In this document: positions 1 through 14,400 of the stretch, piece by piece
How the letters are laid out: every line of letters begins with the position of its first letter
Position numbering within the stretch: position 1 is the stretch's first letter
From: Ricordea florida
Taxonomy: Eukaryota; Cnidaria; Anthozoa; Corallimorpharia; Ricordeidae
Reading direction: 5' to 3'
DNA: 64,000 nucleotides
Assembly (NCBI GenBank): GCA_949710005.1
Contig: OX453279.1
Coordinates: forward strand, 9,628,378-9,692,377
Position numbers and translations under genes: made by a program
Notes under the pieces: generated by a model
Databases searched by the model: none
What the model was told of the DNA's origin: nothing
The model's input: the letters and a program-made list of their open reading frames with translations, nothing else

Positions 1-169
1 AAAACTTTGTGGCGTATCGTTGTAGAGACTGTGGGATCTCTCCGTGCATGTCATTATGTGCGGACTGTTTTCATGCTGGGAATCACGAAGGCCACGATTT
101 TAACATGTTTAGGAGCCAGGCCGGCGGTGCTTGTGACTGTGGTGATGAAGATGTTATGAGGAAGGAGGG
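1..169 (+). CDS. UBR3: UBR3 exon 1 (partial), UBR zinc box
   Basis: This exon carries most of the UBR box, the fold that uses Cys and His residues to bind three zinc ions and to recognise N-terminal degrons. The order is [32 protein letters not shown], then [15 protein letters not shown]. The window starts inside the exon. The donor is GG|GTATGC at 170, leaving two bases of a Gly codon that exon 2 completes. Confidence 0.96.
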
Positions 170-2438
170 GTATGCATTTAGTTATGGCAGCTTACAGTTT
201 GCTGCTTGTTACAGGAAAATCAATAGCTCATTATTTTATTGCATAAAATCGTTTGTAAATTCTTTACCTTAAAAGTCTCGGACGTGAATTCAGTTGAAAT
301 ACCTGTACTAGTTTATTTTAAGAATAATAATTATTTTTCTCGAACTCAATTTAGGTTGGAGGTTTTTTTTATTTTGTTTTGGTGCAGCCACACTGATGCT
401 CTTTTGTGTTAATATTTATATCTAAGGCCATAAAAATGGACTGTAACATTTTATATATTTTTGACCCTTACAGCCTTAAGGCTGATAGAAGTTTGATACC
501 TTTTTTTTCTTCTGCAAATTTGATTTTAGGGTTAAACTTTCAATGGATTTAAAAGTTTTGTTTGCTCCAAATTGCTTGCTTTTCTTCATTCAAGGCAGAT
601 TAAATCAAGAATTTTATGGTTTAAATGATATGGTACTCTGCCTGGAATTTGAGAGATGATTTTTTTTTATAACCCTATATAAGTTAAGAATACTTTTTTA
701 AGAATTAGTCTTATCTAAACTTGCAGTGTAAATACTATAGTTATTAGTTAAACTCTGGTAAGTCGAACTCTGAAGAGAAAGAATGCAGTTCTAGTTAGCA
801 AGGGTTTATATGATTGGTGTTGAATATTCATTAGGCCATAGTATACAGCACAGTGCAAATTAAACTTGTCTTGTCAGAAAGTGTAACATGTTTATGCATT
901 CTTATGATGAAACAGTACTGTGGCTGTAACTCACTCACATGTACATACTGTAGGCGTACAGGTGGGAGGGGGAGGGTGTGCTGGCCCCACCCCTCTCCCC
1001 CCAAAAAAATTGAGGCAACTTGGATTGTTTTGGGCATGAAAAATAATTTAATTTGAATTACTGCAGAATTCAAGTTATCAGAGTTCAGGTTAACAGAGTC
1101 AAGGTGACTGAAAAGTGGGGTCAATTCCAAGGGAAATGGGAGTTTGATTTAGCAGGGGAGTTCAAGTTACCCTAGTGCAGGTAACAGGGATTCTGCTGTG
1201 CATACAACTAATTATTAATTGGGGCTTGCATTTTTATCTTAGCATTGTATTTTCTTTATGAAAGTTACATATGTACCAATATTGCTACATCTCATACATG
1301 TACACTGTAGATGTTGGATGAAGTTATTGATCAGTTATGCCAAGTCATTGTTGATGCTAAGGTAAAGGCGCACAGAACTGGAGCTTATCCTGGTTTCTGA
1401 AGCATGAGGCACCTGGGAGTAAATTTTACTCTCCCCAGGATGGGATGCTAGTCCAACACAGGGTTATCCCCAGCATTCTATCTCTGGTACCCAATTATAC
1501 ACCTGAGTGGAAAGAGACAGTGTGGAGTGAAGTTTCTTGTCTAAGGGAACAACATAGTGCCACTACCAGGGTTTGAACTCTAGACCTCTTGCTTGGAAGT
1601 CTGACACCCTAATCACTACACTACCGTGTATCGACATGCCAAAGACAATATGATAATATTGACTATGACATCCTAATTTAAAAATAGTTGTCTAATACAC
1701 TTTGTTGTTGGAGAACCTTGAAAGTAGATTCTTAGCAGTGATAAAATGATTCCCTGTAGACATGTACATCCACTGAATTTCCATGTGCACTCACTGGTAT
1801 TATACAAGTGGCACTAGGCTTTTGGCAACTGCATTGTAATGATTATGAAACTCCTTTCAGCTGAGCTTCAGAGACTACTGATTACAGCTTCACATGTTTG
1901 CATTTTCTTTTGATAGTCTAATTGCTTTGTTTCCTGTTAAGGTTTTGTGACCGTCATGGAGCAAAGGACACTGAGCCACGCACACCACCTCCAGAACTTT
2001 TGGCTATGGCACACATTGTTGTCCTACGGCTCTGTATCAGATTATACCAGCAGTTAAAAGAACTGTATCCTGAGGCATTAGGTGTGTTCACTCATGTAAC
2101 TGTCTATGATAATAATTATTATCATTATAGAGTTATTTATAACTGGGATTTCATAAACCATTGGACTACAGGAAACCACTAAGTGCTTGTCATACATGTC
2201 AATGAGTGTCCTGTTCGTTCCTTGTCACAAACTAATAATTATTAGTATCACCTAACTAGTGGACTAATGCAAATGCCACAATCTGATTGGCTACACTACT
2301 AGAGGACTATTAGTAATAGTCATTGAGTAGAGAAATTTGTGACGCTTTCTTTTGTTCTATTCCCAATTAAATATTTTTTCAACTGGCATTTGCTAACTTT
2401 ATGATTGCCTTTTCTGTCCGACTAGTTGGGTGATACTA

Positions 2439-2470
<32 letters not shown>

Positions 2471-5400
2471 AGGTCAATAGCCCATTCGGCTGCGCCTCAT
2501 GTGCTATTGACCCATAGTCCTTGGGTCTAATTGTTAATTATTCACTTACATAGCTAGACACTTGTAATATTTTTTGTGAGCTGATAATTTCTTCAATGTG
2601 AAAAGTCAATTATTTTGTTTCTCCAAGTTATTATATTTGATGGAAAAGGTGAACCTTAGTTATTTCTGGGTCATTGGTAGGGTAACGTCATGTGTTTGGC
2701 CCAATTCTCCTACAGTTGTATATAATATTTATACCTGGATTGATGAATATGTGGTAGTAAATAACCAAACTAAGCAGTCAGATTTAATTTATCTTGAATA
2801 TCCCATTGCAGAACCTGTTTTAAGTGACCTGCGAGACGTAGAAGCCTTGGTTGACTTTGTTGTAGTTCTGTGTGACACTAACACATTGAAAACTGTAACA
2901 GCTGAATGCTTGATGATGAAAATTGTTGAGGTGGAAAGAATTTACAAAGAGAGAAAATTTTCATTGTCAGCATCTTCATCGCTTTCTCAGACAACAAGAA
3001 AGGGAAGCTCCACTTCTGTTTCAAGTGTCCTTTCCTCAAACAGCCTTGATGAATATTTGGATAACACTTTCTTGGAATTTTTGATGGACTTTGTTGCGCA
3101 GTTCGAATTTCCACAGAAGATTGTAACATTTCTTTTACATCTTTTACCCAATGCAGAATACAAGGTAGGTAGGGTACCTAACACGCTTAGTGTATAACAT
3201 AGCATTGGGAAAGCGTGCACTATGATTGGCTAATGCGTGTGATCCGTTTGCCCATGGGTTGCATGCTGATGTCAGATTGTGAAGTTGTGAAGTCCTGTGT
3301 TATGAGAGATATGGTAAATGCAGCAGCTTTGCAACCATTGAGTTATGGTCAAAGCTGGGACGTTTGCTAAGCACTCAGTAAGCTAGAGATGTCCCCTGCT
3401 GCGCCTCTAGCATCTCTTATGCTTCATTCATGCTTAGCAAAGTTCTGATCCATACCTTGATGGTTGAATGCTGCACATTAATTACCACTCCTTCAATAGA
3501 CCCTTTTCATAATGATGCTTTATCATGTCTACATGTACCATTATAATTATGTATGTGTATGTTGATTGGCCTTTGTAACCTTGTTAACATGCAAAGAAAA
3601 TATAATGGATTTTTGCATTTAGACATGGTAATAGACAGATTATTAACACACAAAAGAAAAGAATAAATATAGAGGATAGCACTGTAAAAAAGTTCCATGC
3701 ATATTTTAAAGTACAAATATGACTTATTGTTCAATAATTTATTAGCTCTTATTGAATAGTACCATTAGACTGCCATTTTGCATTAGGAGTGTTGAGCAAA
3801 ATCATGCAATATTACATGTACAGAATAAAAGATCAGCTCTGATCTTAAACTTTACTCAATATTGAGGCATAATACGCGGGCAGGGGATGGATAAGAGGAT
3901 ATATTGACCTGTATCCATCTCATTGATATTTTTCTATAGTGATACTGTTGCAGCTCTTTGAATAGTGGAGGTGTTACAGTTTTTTTTTTCCATTACTGTT
4001 GACTTGCTGTATGATAAGCAATTATCCCACAAAATGGCATACATGTAGAATATCTGATACTTGGATGATAAGGCTGAAGGTTAAGATGACTGTAATTTTG
4101 AGATACTGCACAATTAATGTATATCTGGCACAGGATATAATAATATTGTTTGTATTATTCAACAAAAACTGGTTTTACTTGATTTCTCTATATTTTTGTT
4201 TTCTTACAAGTGCTTTTGTGACTCTCTTCAACCCTGCTAGTGTTTATATCATTTCTTCTTATAAAACTACCTATATCACTGCTGCACAATATCTGTCATG
4301 CAAGGCTGCAAATAACAGTCAGTCATCAGACAATTGTCCGGTAAATTTGACGTTTTGACCGGCGAAATATTTGTCTGGTCTGTCACTCTGACCGGGCACT
4401 TTTGATGATCATACTTTACTCTGAGGAGAGTCTTTTTAAGTGCGACATCAGTGAAGACTGATCAGTGAACTAATACAACTGTTACAGCTCCTGTCTGTGA
4501 TTAATATTGTGCAATTAAAGCAGTGAAATAGATTGTTTTGTTGAATTCTTAGTTTTGCTCTTTCATTTGGAATTTTTTTGTCCGACCAGATTGTTTCCTT
4601 GTCAGGTCAGGTGTGGTCTTTGACCTGACAAATGACCTGCCTACGAAAAAAATTATTTGCAGCCTTGGTCATGTACATGTCCATTTATGAATGATATTTG
4701 TGAATCTTTTGTTGTACCAGGAAGCCTTTACTCGAGTGTTCTGTCAACACTATCAGAAGATAGCAAAAACGCTGGTCTCCAGTAGTGACCCTCACAATGT
4801 GGAGCAGTTGTCAAATCGGGTGGTGCATGTCAGCGTACAGTTATTTAGTAACAAGATCTTGGCAGAGAAGGTTGTGAGAGAGCAAAATCTTCTGCATGTT
4901 ATGGTGAAGGTTTTGCATGACATGATGAGACCAGCACTGGAAACCTTCAAGAGAGGAGGTATACCATATGGTATATTTATAGGCATGTCTTGTAGAAAGC
5001 CTTAAGCAGAGGTATCAGTATACATGTAAAGACCTTGAAAATCTCTGAAATCCTTGTTTAAAAATCCCATACCCAGTTTTCAGCACAGATAGGCTTTAAG
5101 TTAATATTCATGGCCAGTTAAGACATGTATTAAAGAGGGGTAGCACATGTTAAGTATTTGCAATTTTCAATATTCTGAAGATTATTGTGGCCAAATTATG
5201 ATCAATAACCGAGTGGCATTCTGGACAACTGCTGTCAGCTGAGTTGTGCATCGTCCTGATGTTCCAGCATGCAACTTTCAGACCTTTTGGTGAGGGTAAA
5301 ACCCTACTGTATGACAACTTTCAAATTCCTGTTTATTATAACTGAGAAGTTGTTCACTCCTCTTGCCAGTACATGTATATGTTACAGGTTAAATTTGATT

Positions 5401-8400
5401 TCAGGTTAAATTTAATTTAACCTACAGTAGGTTGGTTTGTAATTTCTCTGTCTATATTTATGATAATGAATACCAGGCACAAGTTTAATAAAATTAAAAT
5501 TAATTAGTTCATTAATTTAATTTCATTAAAAATTCAAATTCAATTATTTAACCAAGGTTAAATCAATTTAATAACCTGTTCATACCCCAGGGTTGGTGCA
5601 AAATTTAAATGCAGATATGAGAGCTTAGAATGCACATTCAGTATAATTCTTTTTGAATACAATTTGATGATTGTATGCTTTGAAGAAAAATAGAGAAAGT
5701 TATCGGAGAAAATTCTTTTTAACAAGAGAATAAGAAAGCCGGGTTAAAATTTAACCCTGTCTTTACGCTAATCGGCCTTTGAACAACCTGCCCCTGAAAT
5801 CAAAATAATTTAACCTTTACATACAGTGTATACCCTGTAACATTTTCAGTATACTGTACATGTACACTACTAAGCACGTGACATTTGCTACACCTTTCTT
5901 TATCTTGTGTTATTGCAGATAGAGGTTGTTATCATTTGGTTGTCAACTGTGATGATGCTGCTCTTCGTCACCACTGTCACTGGCCAATTGTCAGTGACTT
6001 CATTAATGTGTTATCACACAAGTCAATAGCAGAAATCTTTATGCAAAATGTTGACCTCGTAAAGCAGTGGATGTCGTTCATTGGATTTCTGACTGGTAAG
6101 TTAAACAATATAATTACTGTTAGCCATTTGTGTCCTCTTAAGTAATGGTCTGCGTAAGAACTAGGCAAAAGAACAATAGGCTAGTGCAATAGCTCTAACT
6201 TTTGATTGGCGCATAGAACAATGCTAATATTTGACCGTGAGGTAGACAGGAGGGACCTGGGGAAAACTAAGGAGAAAAATGTTGTTTATGTCGGGTTTTT
6301 CATTGTTTTTTCGGCGATTTTTGGCCGTCCACCAATCAGATTCGTCGATTTAATTGATATTAACAATTAAGAGTTCACACTTTTTAATCGATTTTGCGTT
6401 TGACCTGCCTAGTTCTTACGCGGACCATTACTTAATATATACAGTATCCTGCAGGAGGACGCAGGTCTCTGGATCAAATTGAAATGAGAAAACATTTCAA
6501 TAACATGCGTGAATTCATTCAACTGGTAAAGTTCATACAAATCTCCCATGTGATGATTAAATTAAAATGACAGTTATGATGTGGTTAGGAAATCAATACA
6601 GTCATGACTAAATGTGACCATGAACGGGAAAACGTACCTTAATGCTTATCCGTTAAACGGGTAAAAACTAACGGATAGTTAACGGCCATCAAAGCGTTCT
6701 AACGGTTTGCTTTAATGTTCTAACGGCTAACTAGTTGTGCCTACCAGATCATTAAAGCTTTCTATTGTTTTGTCCTAACGCTCTAACGGCTAGGTAGTTA
6801 TGCCTAACGGATGGTGAAAACGTTCCAACGGTTGTGCAATTTGTTCTAATGGATGGCTGGAACCATTATAAGGCTTAGAAAAAAATCAAACGGATACTGT
6901 GCAAGTTTCTAACGGTTATCTAGACTTCAGCGTTATTATACAGTTTTGACGTATGGATAGCGTGTAGTGGTAGCTTGCAGTCTGATGTTATTGAGCCGCC
7001 GAATATTCTTACAGTCTCGGTACAGCAAACAACGCCTGCATGAAATGTTGATTTCATTGTTCACGAATAAGTAATGGAAGGAACACACAATAATAACTAT
7101 TGCGTCTCACTATCCATTAAACTTCGAAGATTATCGAGATAAGGTTGCACCCAATGACTTTGTAGTCCAATGCAAAGCGGAATTAAGACGACCATTTCGT
7201 GTTGGAGGCGGATTCAACATTATTTTAGAGTCCAAGACATGCGGCTTAGTTCTTATTATGCCCAGATGTGCCACTCAATGCGGGCGTTAACAAACTCGTC
7301 AATGACATGTTTTTACTTTGTTCAAATAGTCCTTGGTTGATTGCAAAGATGGCATGGTATGTTTTTCGTTTTGGATTGTGTGATGCTGGCGTTGTTGACA
7401 TTCATTCATGACTTAATTTTTTAGGTCAACAGCGACATCAAAATAATCGTTAAACCTTTCACTGAAACAATCATAGTTCTCATGACTTGATGTAAACAGA
7501 GCGAAGAGCTGCTCTTCGTTTAGGCTCTCGATCATTTTAAGTAATGGTCCGCGCAAGAACTAGGCAGGCCAAACGCAAAATCGATTAAAAGGTGTTAACT
7601 CTTAATTATTAATTTCAATTAAATCGACCAATCTGATTGGTCGATATCAAAAAATCGCCCAAAAAAACAAAGAAAACCGCGACATAAACATCATTTTTTC
7701 ACTTAGTTTTCCCCATGCCACTGTTTTCCACCTCACGGCCAAATTTCAGTATTGTTCTATGCGCCAATCACAAGTTAGAATGGAAAACGTGCAACAAGCG
7801 TGATCCTCATGCGACGCCATCTTGGATTTGCGAACGGAACTTTGAGCTTTCAAGACCTTTTATCAGCGATAGTCGTCATAGTTTTCAAGAAATCTATTTA
7901 TTTTCATACTTTTCGAATATATACATGTTATTTATTTCAAATGTAAAGCAAATTACGTCCAAACACTCGAAAAAATGCCCTTCAAGAGTGGCTGCTGCTG
8001 TCCACAACATGAGGAGTGGGGCTTTGGAAATGTTGGCCTGAAAAAGTTGTTTTCTCTCACCTACCGAGAAGAAAAGTTTTGTGGCACTGGCAAGTGGAGT
8101 CTTTCTGGCCACAAGGAGCGAAGGCGAAAGATATGTGGCTTTTGTCGGGAAAGGATTCAACTCCAAACGAGATGTGAAGAACTTGAGGTAAGCAGAAGAC
8201 AGTGGAAACATTTTCACACGTCCTCACGTGTTACCTATTATTTCTTTCGAAATATTCGTCTATATATTTACTCCTCTTTATTTGATTTTGCTATTTTCTA
8301 GGCTGCTTCATCAAGTCACAATGAAGTTTTCCATGAGCGTAAATTCGAAGAGTCTGAATTCTTCGATGATCCAGTCGAAAGTGACAGTTTCTCGGAGCAT

Positions 8401-11400
8401 TTTGGAGAAAAAGCTTCAGAAGACAAAGCTTGTCAGGTCCCGGAAATCACCCAGAATCGCCAGGGCTACGAATGTGTTGGTCTTCGGAGGAAGATTCACC
8501 TTAGGAATGAAATTATGAGCAAAATAGACCTGCTGCTGGGGAACTACACCTTCCTTGGTGAGCAGGGTACTCAGGCCATCATGAGAGACATTCTTGGTAC
8601 CAAAAAATTCAGAGCTGAGTTTGCTGATGTATTCAATAGCCACCAGAAAGGCAGCAGCGATGATAAACTGTTGAAGTCATTAGCTAAGGACTACATTGCA
8701 GCCAAAGATAAAGACGGCAGCCGATTGATACGGGCACAGGGTGCAAAAGTAACCAGCAAACTTCTCATTGGTGACAGCATAAAAGGAAGTAACTTGAATG
8801 TGAGTGGAGTGGGACAAGGAAGAAATCGAGTTGAGACTGCACGAGCTATTGGACGAGTCAGTAAGTTTGGGGATGAACGTAGAAGGCTGTTGTCAATTGT
8901 AGCCCAAGACTTCTCTAGGTCTGAAATTCAGACGTATTTTCCTTGCTCAAAGAGCACCATCACTGCAGCAAGAGTGCATGCCATATTGTTTGGAAAAGGT
9001 GGTGCCCCCCGCGATGGTCTTTCGTTTACTAGGCAGGCAGTAAGCCCAGAAATCATACACGAATTTCAAAATTTCATCAACCAAGATGATATCTCAAGGC
9101 CTTCTTCGTGTAGAAGTGTGCTTGTTTATGGAAAGGAAACTGGGATCAGATACTGGCAGTGTGATATCAAAAATGTTATCCAGCAATATCAGCTGAAGTT
9201 CCCTGATGGTCTGAAGAGGACCTACATTTATTCTCATCTGCCAAGGAATTTTAGAATGAACACGATGCTGGCAGGCCTTTGCAACCTGTGTGATGACTTT
9301 GGTCATTCTAACTTTGAATCCATGCAGCTACTCCTAGATGACCTCAAAAAGGATGGTCTGCTACATGCCGCTGCTCATTCTGAATTTGTCTCAAGCACAA
9401 GACAGTACCAAAAGTTTCTGAAGGTGGAATTTCCCAAAGAGGTAAGCAGAAATACAGTACAATATTGGTATTATTTGAAAAATGCTGAATTTGTAGCTAG
9501 GGATGGACAGTGAAATCTAAAGTGGTCTGTCACTGACTAATGTACTGGATGTTATGAACTTTGTACATAGTTTTTTGTACATTAGTCAACATCAGACAAG
9601 TTCATTTTCATCAAGGAACGATTGTTTAAGCAATGGATAAGGGAAAGCTTTTACTTCGGAAAACTAAACATGTTCAATTTGTGCAACAATTTATAAATAA
9701 ATGAATTGAAATTGATAAAGAAATTAACTTATCGGAACATTGTTCTCAACGTGTAGACCTGTGTATTGTGTAATGTGCCTTGAAAACTGGGGTTTAGGTA
9801 AATGGTATCAAAAAACATTGAACAGTTTAGATTTGGTTGAAGCTGATGTTTTCTTAATACCAGGCTGTCAAACATCTTTCCAAAAGTTCATTGAATATTG
9901 ATCCTTTTGATAAAATGAATAATTATGACAAGATAGATTTGCCCTGAGGAAAATCGGCCAGCCTTGTGGTCTTGTAGGGCAATGCTTTGGCTGTTTATTA
10001 TGGGTCAGGCTCATGTAGCATCGCCTGCAAGGTCTTGCATGAATGGGTTGCTTTCTGTCAAATGAATAATAGAACAAATAACAGGAAACAGTGGCTTCTG
10101 CCAGTAGTGCCAGTGGGATTACTAGCTTACATGAGACCATAGACCATCATCTGTAATTAGCTGCCTGTATTGTTTTTCCCTTTTTTGTTTAGCTGGAGAG
10201 GCATTCTGCTTGTGCTGAGTTCTGTTTGGATTTTGCTCTGGGGCACTGTTCCAGGGAACACAACCAGCATTCTTCCAAAGTAGATGAATTTCACAAGATC
10301 AGGAAAGGTGTGGAAGAAGCTCTGGAACAAATTTCTGATCTGCCCAAAAAGGCTTCCTTCTCCAAGTCCTGGGAACAAATTATTTCGAACCATAAGGAGT
10401 ATCTTGCACACATTGTCCGCACAAAACACCAGGGAAGCTACTATCGCTATGTTCTTGCAAACCTTTGTCCTGGTGAGATTGTTGTAATCATTGATTACAA
10501 GATGAAAGTTGAACTGGGCCTGAGGACTCGTGAAAACCAACGAGAGTGGTACGGAAAGAGGGGGATTTCTCTTCATGGTTTCCTAGTAATTGCACAGGTT
10601 AGTTCTTTGCTGGAACCTAACTTTATGTACATTTGCATATAACCCTTTTGATATTGTAAACTTGTACATCCCATTTGATTTTAATTCATTTGTTTGATTA
10701 TTTTTATGTCTTAGGTTGCGGAGGGACAGAGAAAGACAGAAGTCATCGACTTGTGGTCCGAAGATACTAAGCAGGATGCCTGGTTTACCCAGAGTGCCCT
10801 TGACATTGGGTTCAGATGGTTGGAAACTGTGTACCCGGGATTTTCAGTGTACTTGTTTTCTGGTAGGCTTATTTTTAAAGAAAAAATGTAGTTCCTGAAC
10901 AAGTTATGCAGTAACATGTAATAGTAGCTTGTCAACATGATGTGGGGCACATAGTGTCATAATTTGTTCTTTGTTTCCATTACAAAACTAAAAAGGTTTT
11001 TTCCTAGTTCTTTACATAATAGATTTAAAGAAATAGATAATGTTAATAAATATATTATAAAATTAATGAATTTGACTTGTTTTGTTTAGACAAGCTATAG
11101 GTTGTCAACTTTTTGTTATTGTTTTGCTGCTGTTTGAATTTTCCAAACTTTCGTATATAGATCTGTAATCATCACCTGAAAGAAACGAAAGGCAAAGAGA
11201 ATCAAATAGTCTCTAATTTTCTAAGCTATATGTATATGTTGTGATTTAAATTTATCTTTGGTTTAAAATTTTTTAAACCAGTTTGATTTTTATTTTTCAT
11301 TGTCTCGTGGTCATTATTATAATCTGAAACAAAGGGAAATAAAAATCAAACTGGTTTGAAAAATTTTAAACCAGAGATACATTCAAACCACAACATATAT

Positions 11401-14400
11401 ACCATTCTTACTTCCTATCTTTTAGATAATGGGCCACATTATCACAACAGTGGGGTTCTCTTTTACCTATCTGAAGTGAACCAAACTTTTAACTTCACCA
11501 TTAAGGAGTACAACAACTTTGAAGCTGGTGAGGGGAAGTCACAACTCGATTCCCACTTTGCCCACATCAGCCACAAAATTGTCCGGTGGGTGCGTTTGGG
11601 AAACAACCTGGAAAGTGGTGAACAAATTGCAGAGTTGATAAAGGTAAATTGTACATTGCATGTTTATTTCATGTAAACCAAAAAAAAAACCCCTTGTTTA
11701 TAAGAACATGGCTATAGGTTTTATGTTGGTGGTGAAGGTGATACAGTGTAAAGTCAGTCTGCATTGCAAAGTCAGTCTGCATTGCAGATTGAAAGGCTAT
11801 CCTGTGTGCTTTTGGTCTGTTGGCCATGTAAATGGTCTGTAATACATGTAGGAGTGCCTGCTGTTTGTTTCATTTATCATTGTTGAAGATAACCATTAGC
11901 TGTACTGTGTTACTAGCATTGAGGGAGGTGCTTATTTGTCATTTGTTGGGTTTATAATACTAACTTAAAACAGAAGCGTTCATCGTTTTCATACATTCAA
12001 TCTTTTTTCCCTACAGACAATGAAGAATTCATCATGCAAGAAGCTGGTGATAGACAGACCCAAGGCAAAAAAAGTGTCAACTTTAAAGGATATTTCCTTA
12101 TTTGGAAACTTTACCTTTCCTACTGAAGGCGAATTTGCTGATGGTTTGCAGTTGAGGCCATTGGCAGGGATTGGCAATGCTATATGTAAAACCAAGGCAC
12201 AAATATCACAACTGTCTGGGCGCCAGAATCCCATAGCTGGTGCAACTGGTGCTTTGGTGACTGAAGAACAGCCAGCAGCAGAACCTCTTGAATGCCCAAC
12301 ACCTTTTCCAGCTACAAGGAATGAGGACTATGCTTTAAGGTTTATTCAACACGCCCCTGAGCAGTCAGTCACTTCATCAATGCAGCCCTTTTTGGTTGAC
12401 CAGTATCTTTCCCAGAGGCTGGAAAAGGGATATGCTCTAAAACATGGTCCAGGAAAGAGGACAGTGTTCAGCCAGGCACAGAAAGAAATAATGGTTGAGT
12501 TTTACAATAGACAAGCCATTAATCACATTAGAGCCGAACCACGAGATGTGATTAAGGCAATGCAAAATGCTGGCTTGAAAGTGCTTACAGCGGCCCAAAT
12601 CAAGAATTGGTGGTCGACTTACCACCGCAAGAATAGAAATTTACTTGCCACTGGATTTCCTGCTGCTAGTGATGTCCCTCACAGTGCACCATCAGTCACT
12701 ATACCATCCACTGCATCATCAGCTTCCGTTCTTCCCAGTTCAACATCTGCTACCATGCCTTCCAGGGCACCACCTGCTACGGTACCATTGTCCTCTGCAT
12801 TGCCAGCTACTGTGCCTTCCAGTGCTCCACCTGCTACAGTTCCATCATACCCAGCTACTGTGCCTTCAAATGCATCCTTTGCTACATTACCATCGTCCAC
12901 TGCATTGCCAGCTACCGTGCCTACCAGTGCACAATCTGCTATACACATAGTACCATCGTCCACTGCACACCCAGCTACTGTGCCTTCAAATGTATCGTTT
13001 GCTACATTACCATCGTCCACTTCATTGCCAGCTACTGTGCCAACCACTTTAACTGGCCATCTGTCACAACTGTCAGGTGCTGTAATAGAATGGCATTTCC
13101 CTGAAGATTTCAGTCAGTCCACTATTGATGTTAGGAATGGAAGCAATGCATGTGCTTTCATTTCTCTGTACTTTGGACAAGTGGCTTCGAAGGGTCTACT
13201 TTCCCCAAGGCAGGGATTTGCATTGACTGTTCATTGGAAGGATGCCCTTAGAGAAGCAATTATGCGAGGAAATGACTTGCATGATGAAATGTTTGATTAT
13301 GAAGGGGTAAATCTTAACGTGGATGAAGCAGTTGAAATGGCTGGAGAGGACTGTGGCGTTCTCAGCCTTGGACAGCAGAAAGATTTATTTGGTGGTACTG
13401 GTGTTGCAAAACAGTTACTTGCTGAGTTTCTTGATGAATTATCTGGAAGGAACCAAAGAACTTGTCTCCTGTTTTTTTCTTCTGGAAGAACAATGCTTTT
13501 ATTTGTTGACAGTCATGGACATTTCTATTTTGTGGATTCACATTCCCACAGAGACTGTGGAGCAATTGTAGCAAGTGCACCACCTGGTTCCGGAGCAGCA
13601 TTTACAGAATGGATTGACAGAATGATGGACTTAACTTGGCAGACCCCTCTTACTTTGGGGTCAGTAACTGAGGTTATTTATGCATAAGGGCTGACATTTT
13701 TTTTAGTGTACGCTTGCATCACGCAAAAATCACATACCAATTTCATAAAAAGAGTAGCACAAGTACAAATGTTTTAGACTGGGAGCAGGCTCTCCTTTTT
13801 TGTGGCATGGAAAGAGGTTCAAAAGCAACAATTGAAGTTGCATTTGAGATAAGCACGCACAGGCACAATTTTGTCCTGGCCCCTAATTGTTTTTACCACT
13901 GATTTGCATGATTGATCCCCTTATTGTATTCACTATGGGATCTGACAAAATTGGATGACAGTTCAAAACACATGTATTTTTGTGCTGCTTGTGTGACTTT
14001 CTTATATCAACATACATTTACTAGTAAATGTAGTATCCAGACTTTTCTCAAAGGAAAACAAGAGAGGAATTTATTGTTCTAATTTATTGGAAAAATTGCT
14101 GTCAACCTCCTGGAATTGGTCAAGTGATTATCAACAGTTTCGGAAGAAAACACCAGTTTTCTGATGTGGAAAGCGTGTGATGAATGTTCATCAATCATGT
14201 CTTTGTTTCGAAAAAAAATTATGATTAATACAGAAAGTTTCAATAGGATGTTGTTTGCACTTAGGATTTATTTTTACCTCATAATTTTAAAACAGAGGTC
14301 ACTATTATCAGGGTTCTCTTCCATCCAAAAATAGAAAAGTGCTATGTTGTTCATTCTAAAAAAGGGAAAATCTAGTTAGTTGAAATGTCTTGATGTTGAT

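Noticed and set aside
831..1130. 99-codon minus-strand ORF in intron 1
   Set aside because: It overlaps another frame on the + strand and has no recognisable motif; likely random.
3999..4358. 119-codon ORF in intron 3
   Set aside because: No family features, overlaps the left end of a TIR element, and the codon content looks like random AT-rich sequence.
12645..13047. ORFs on both strands over the ATVPS linker of the transposase
   Set aside because: Shadow frames of the repetitive Ser/Pro/Thr-coding sequence. The main frame continues through with matching splice phase.
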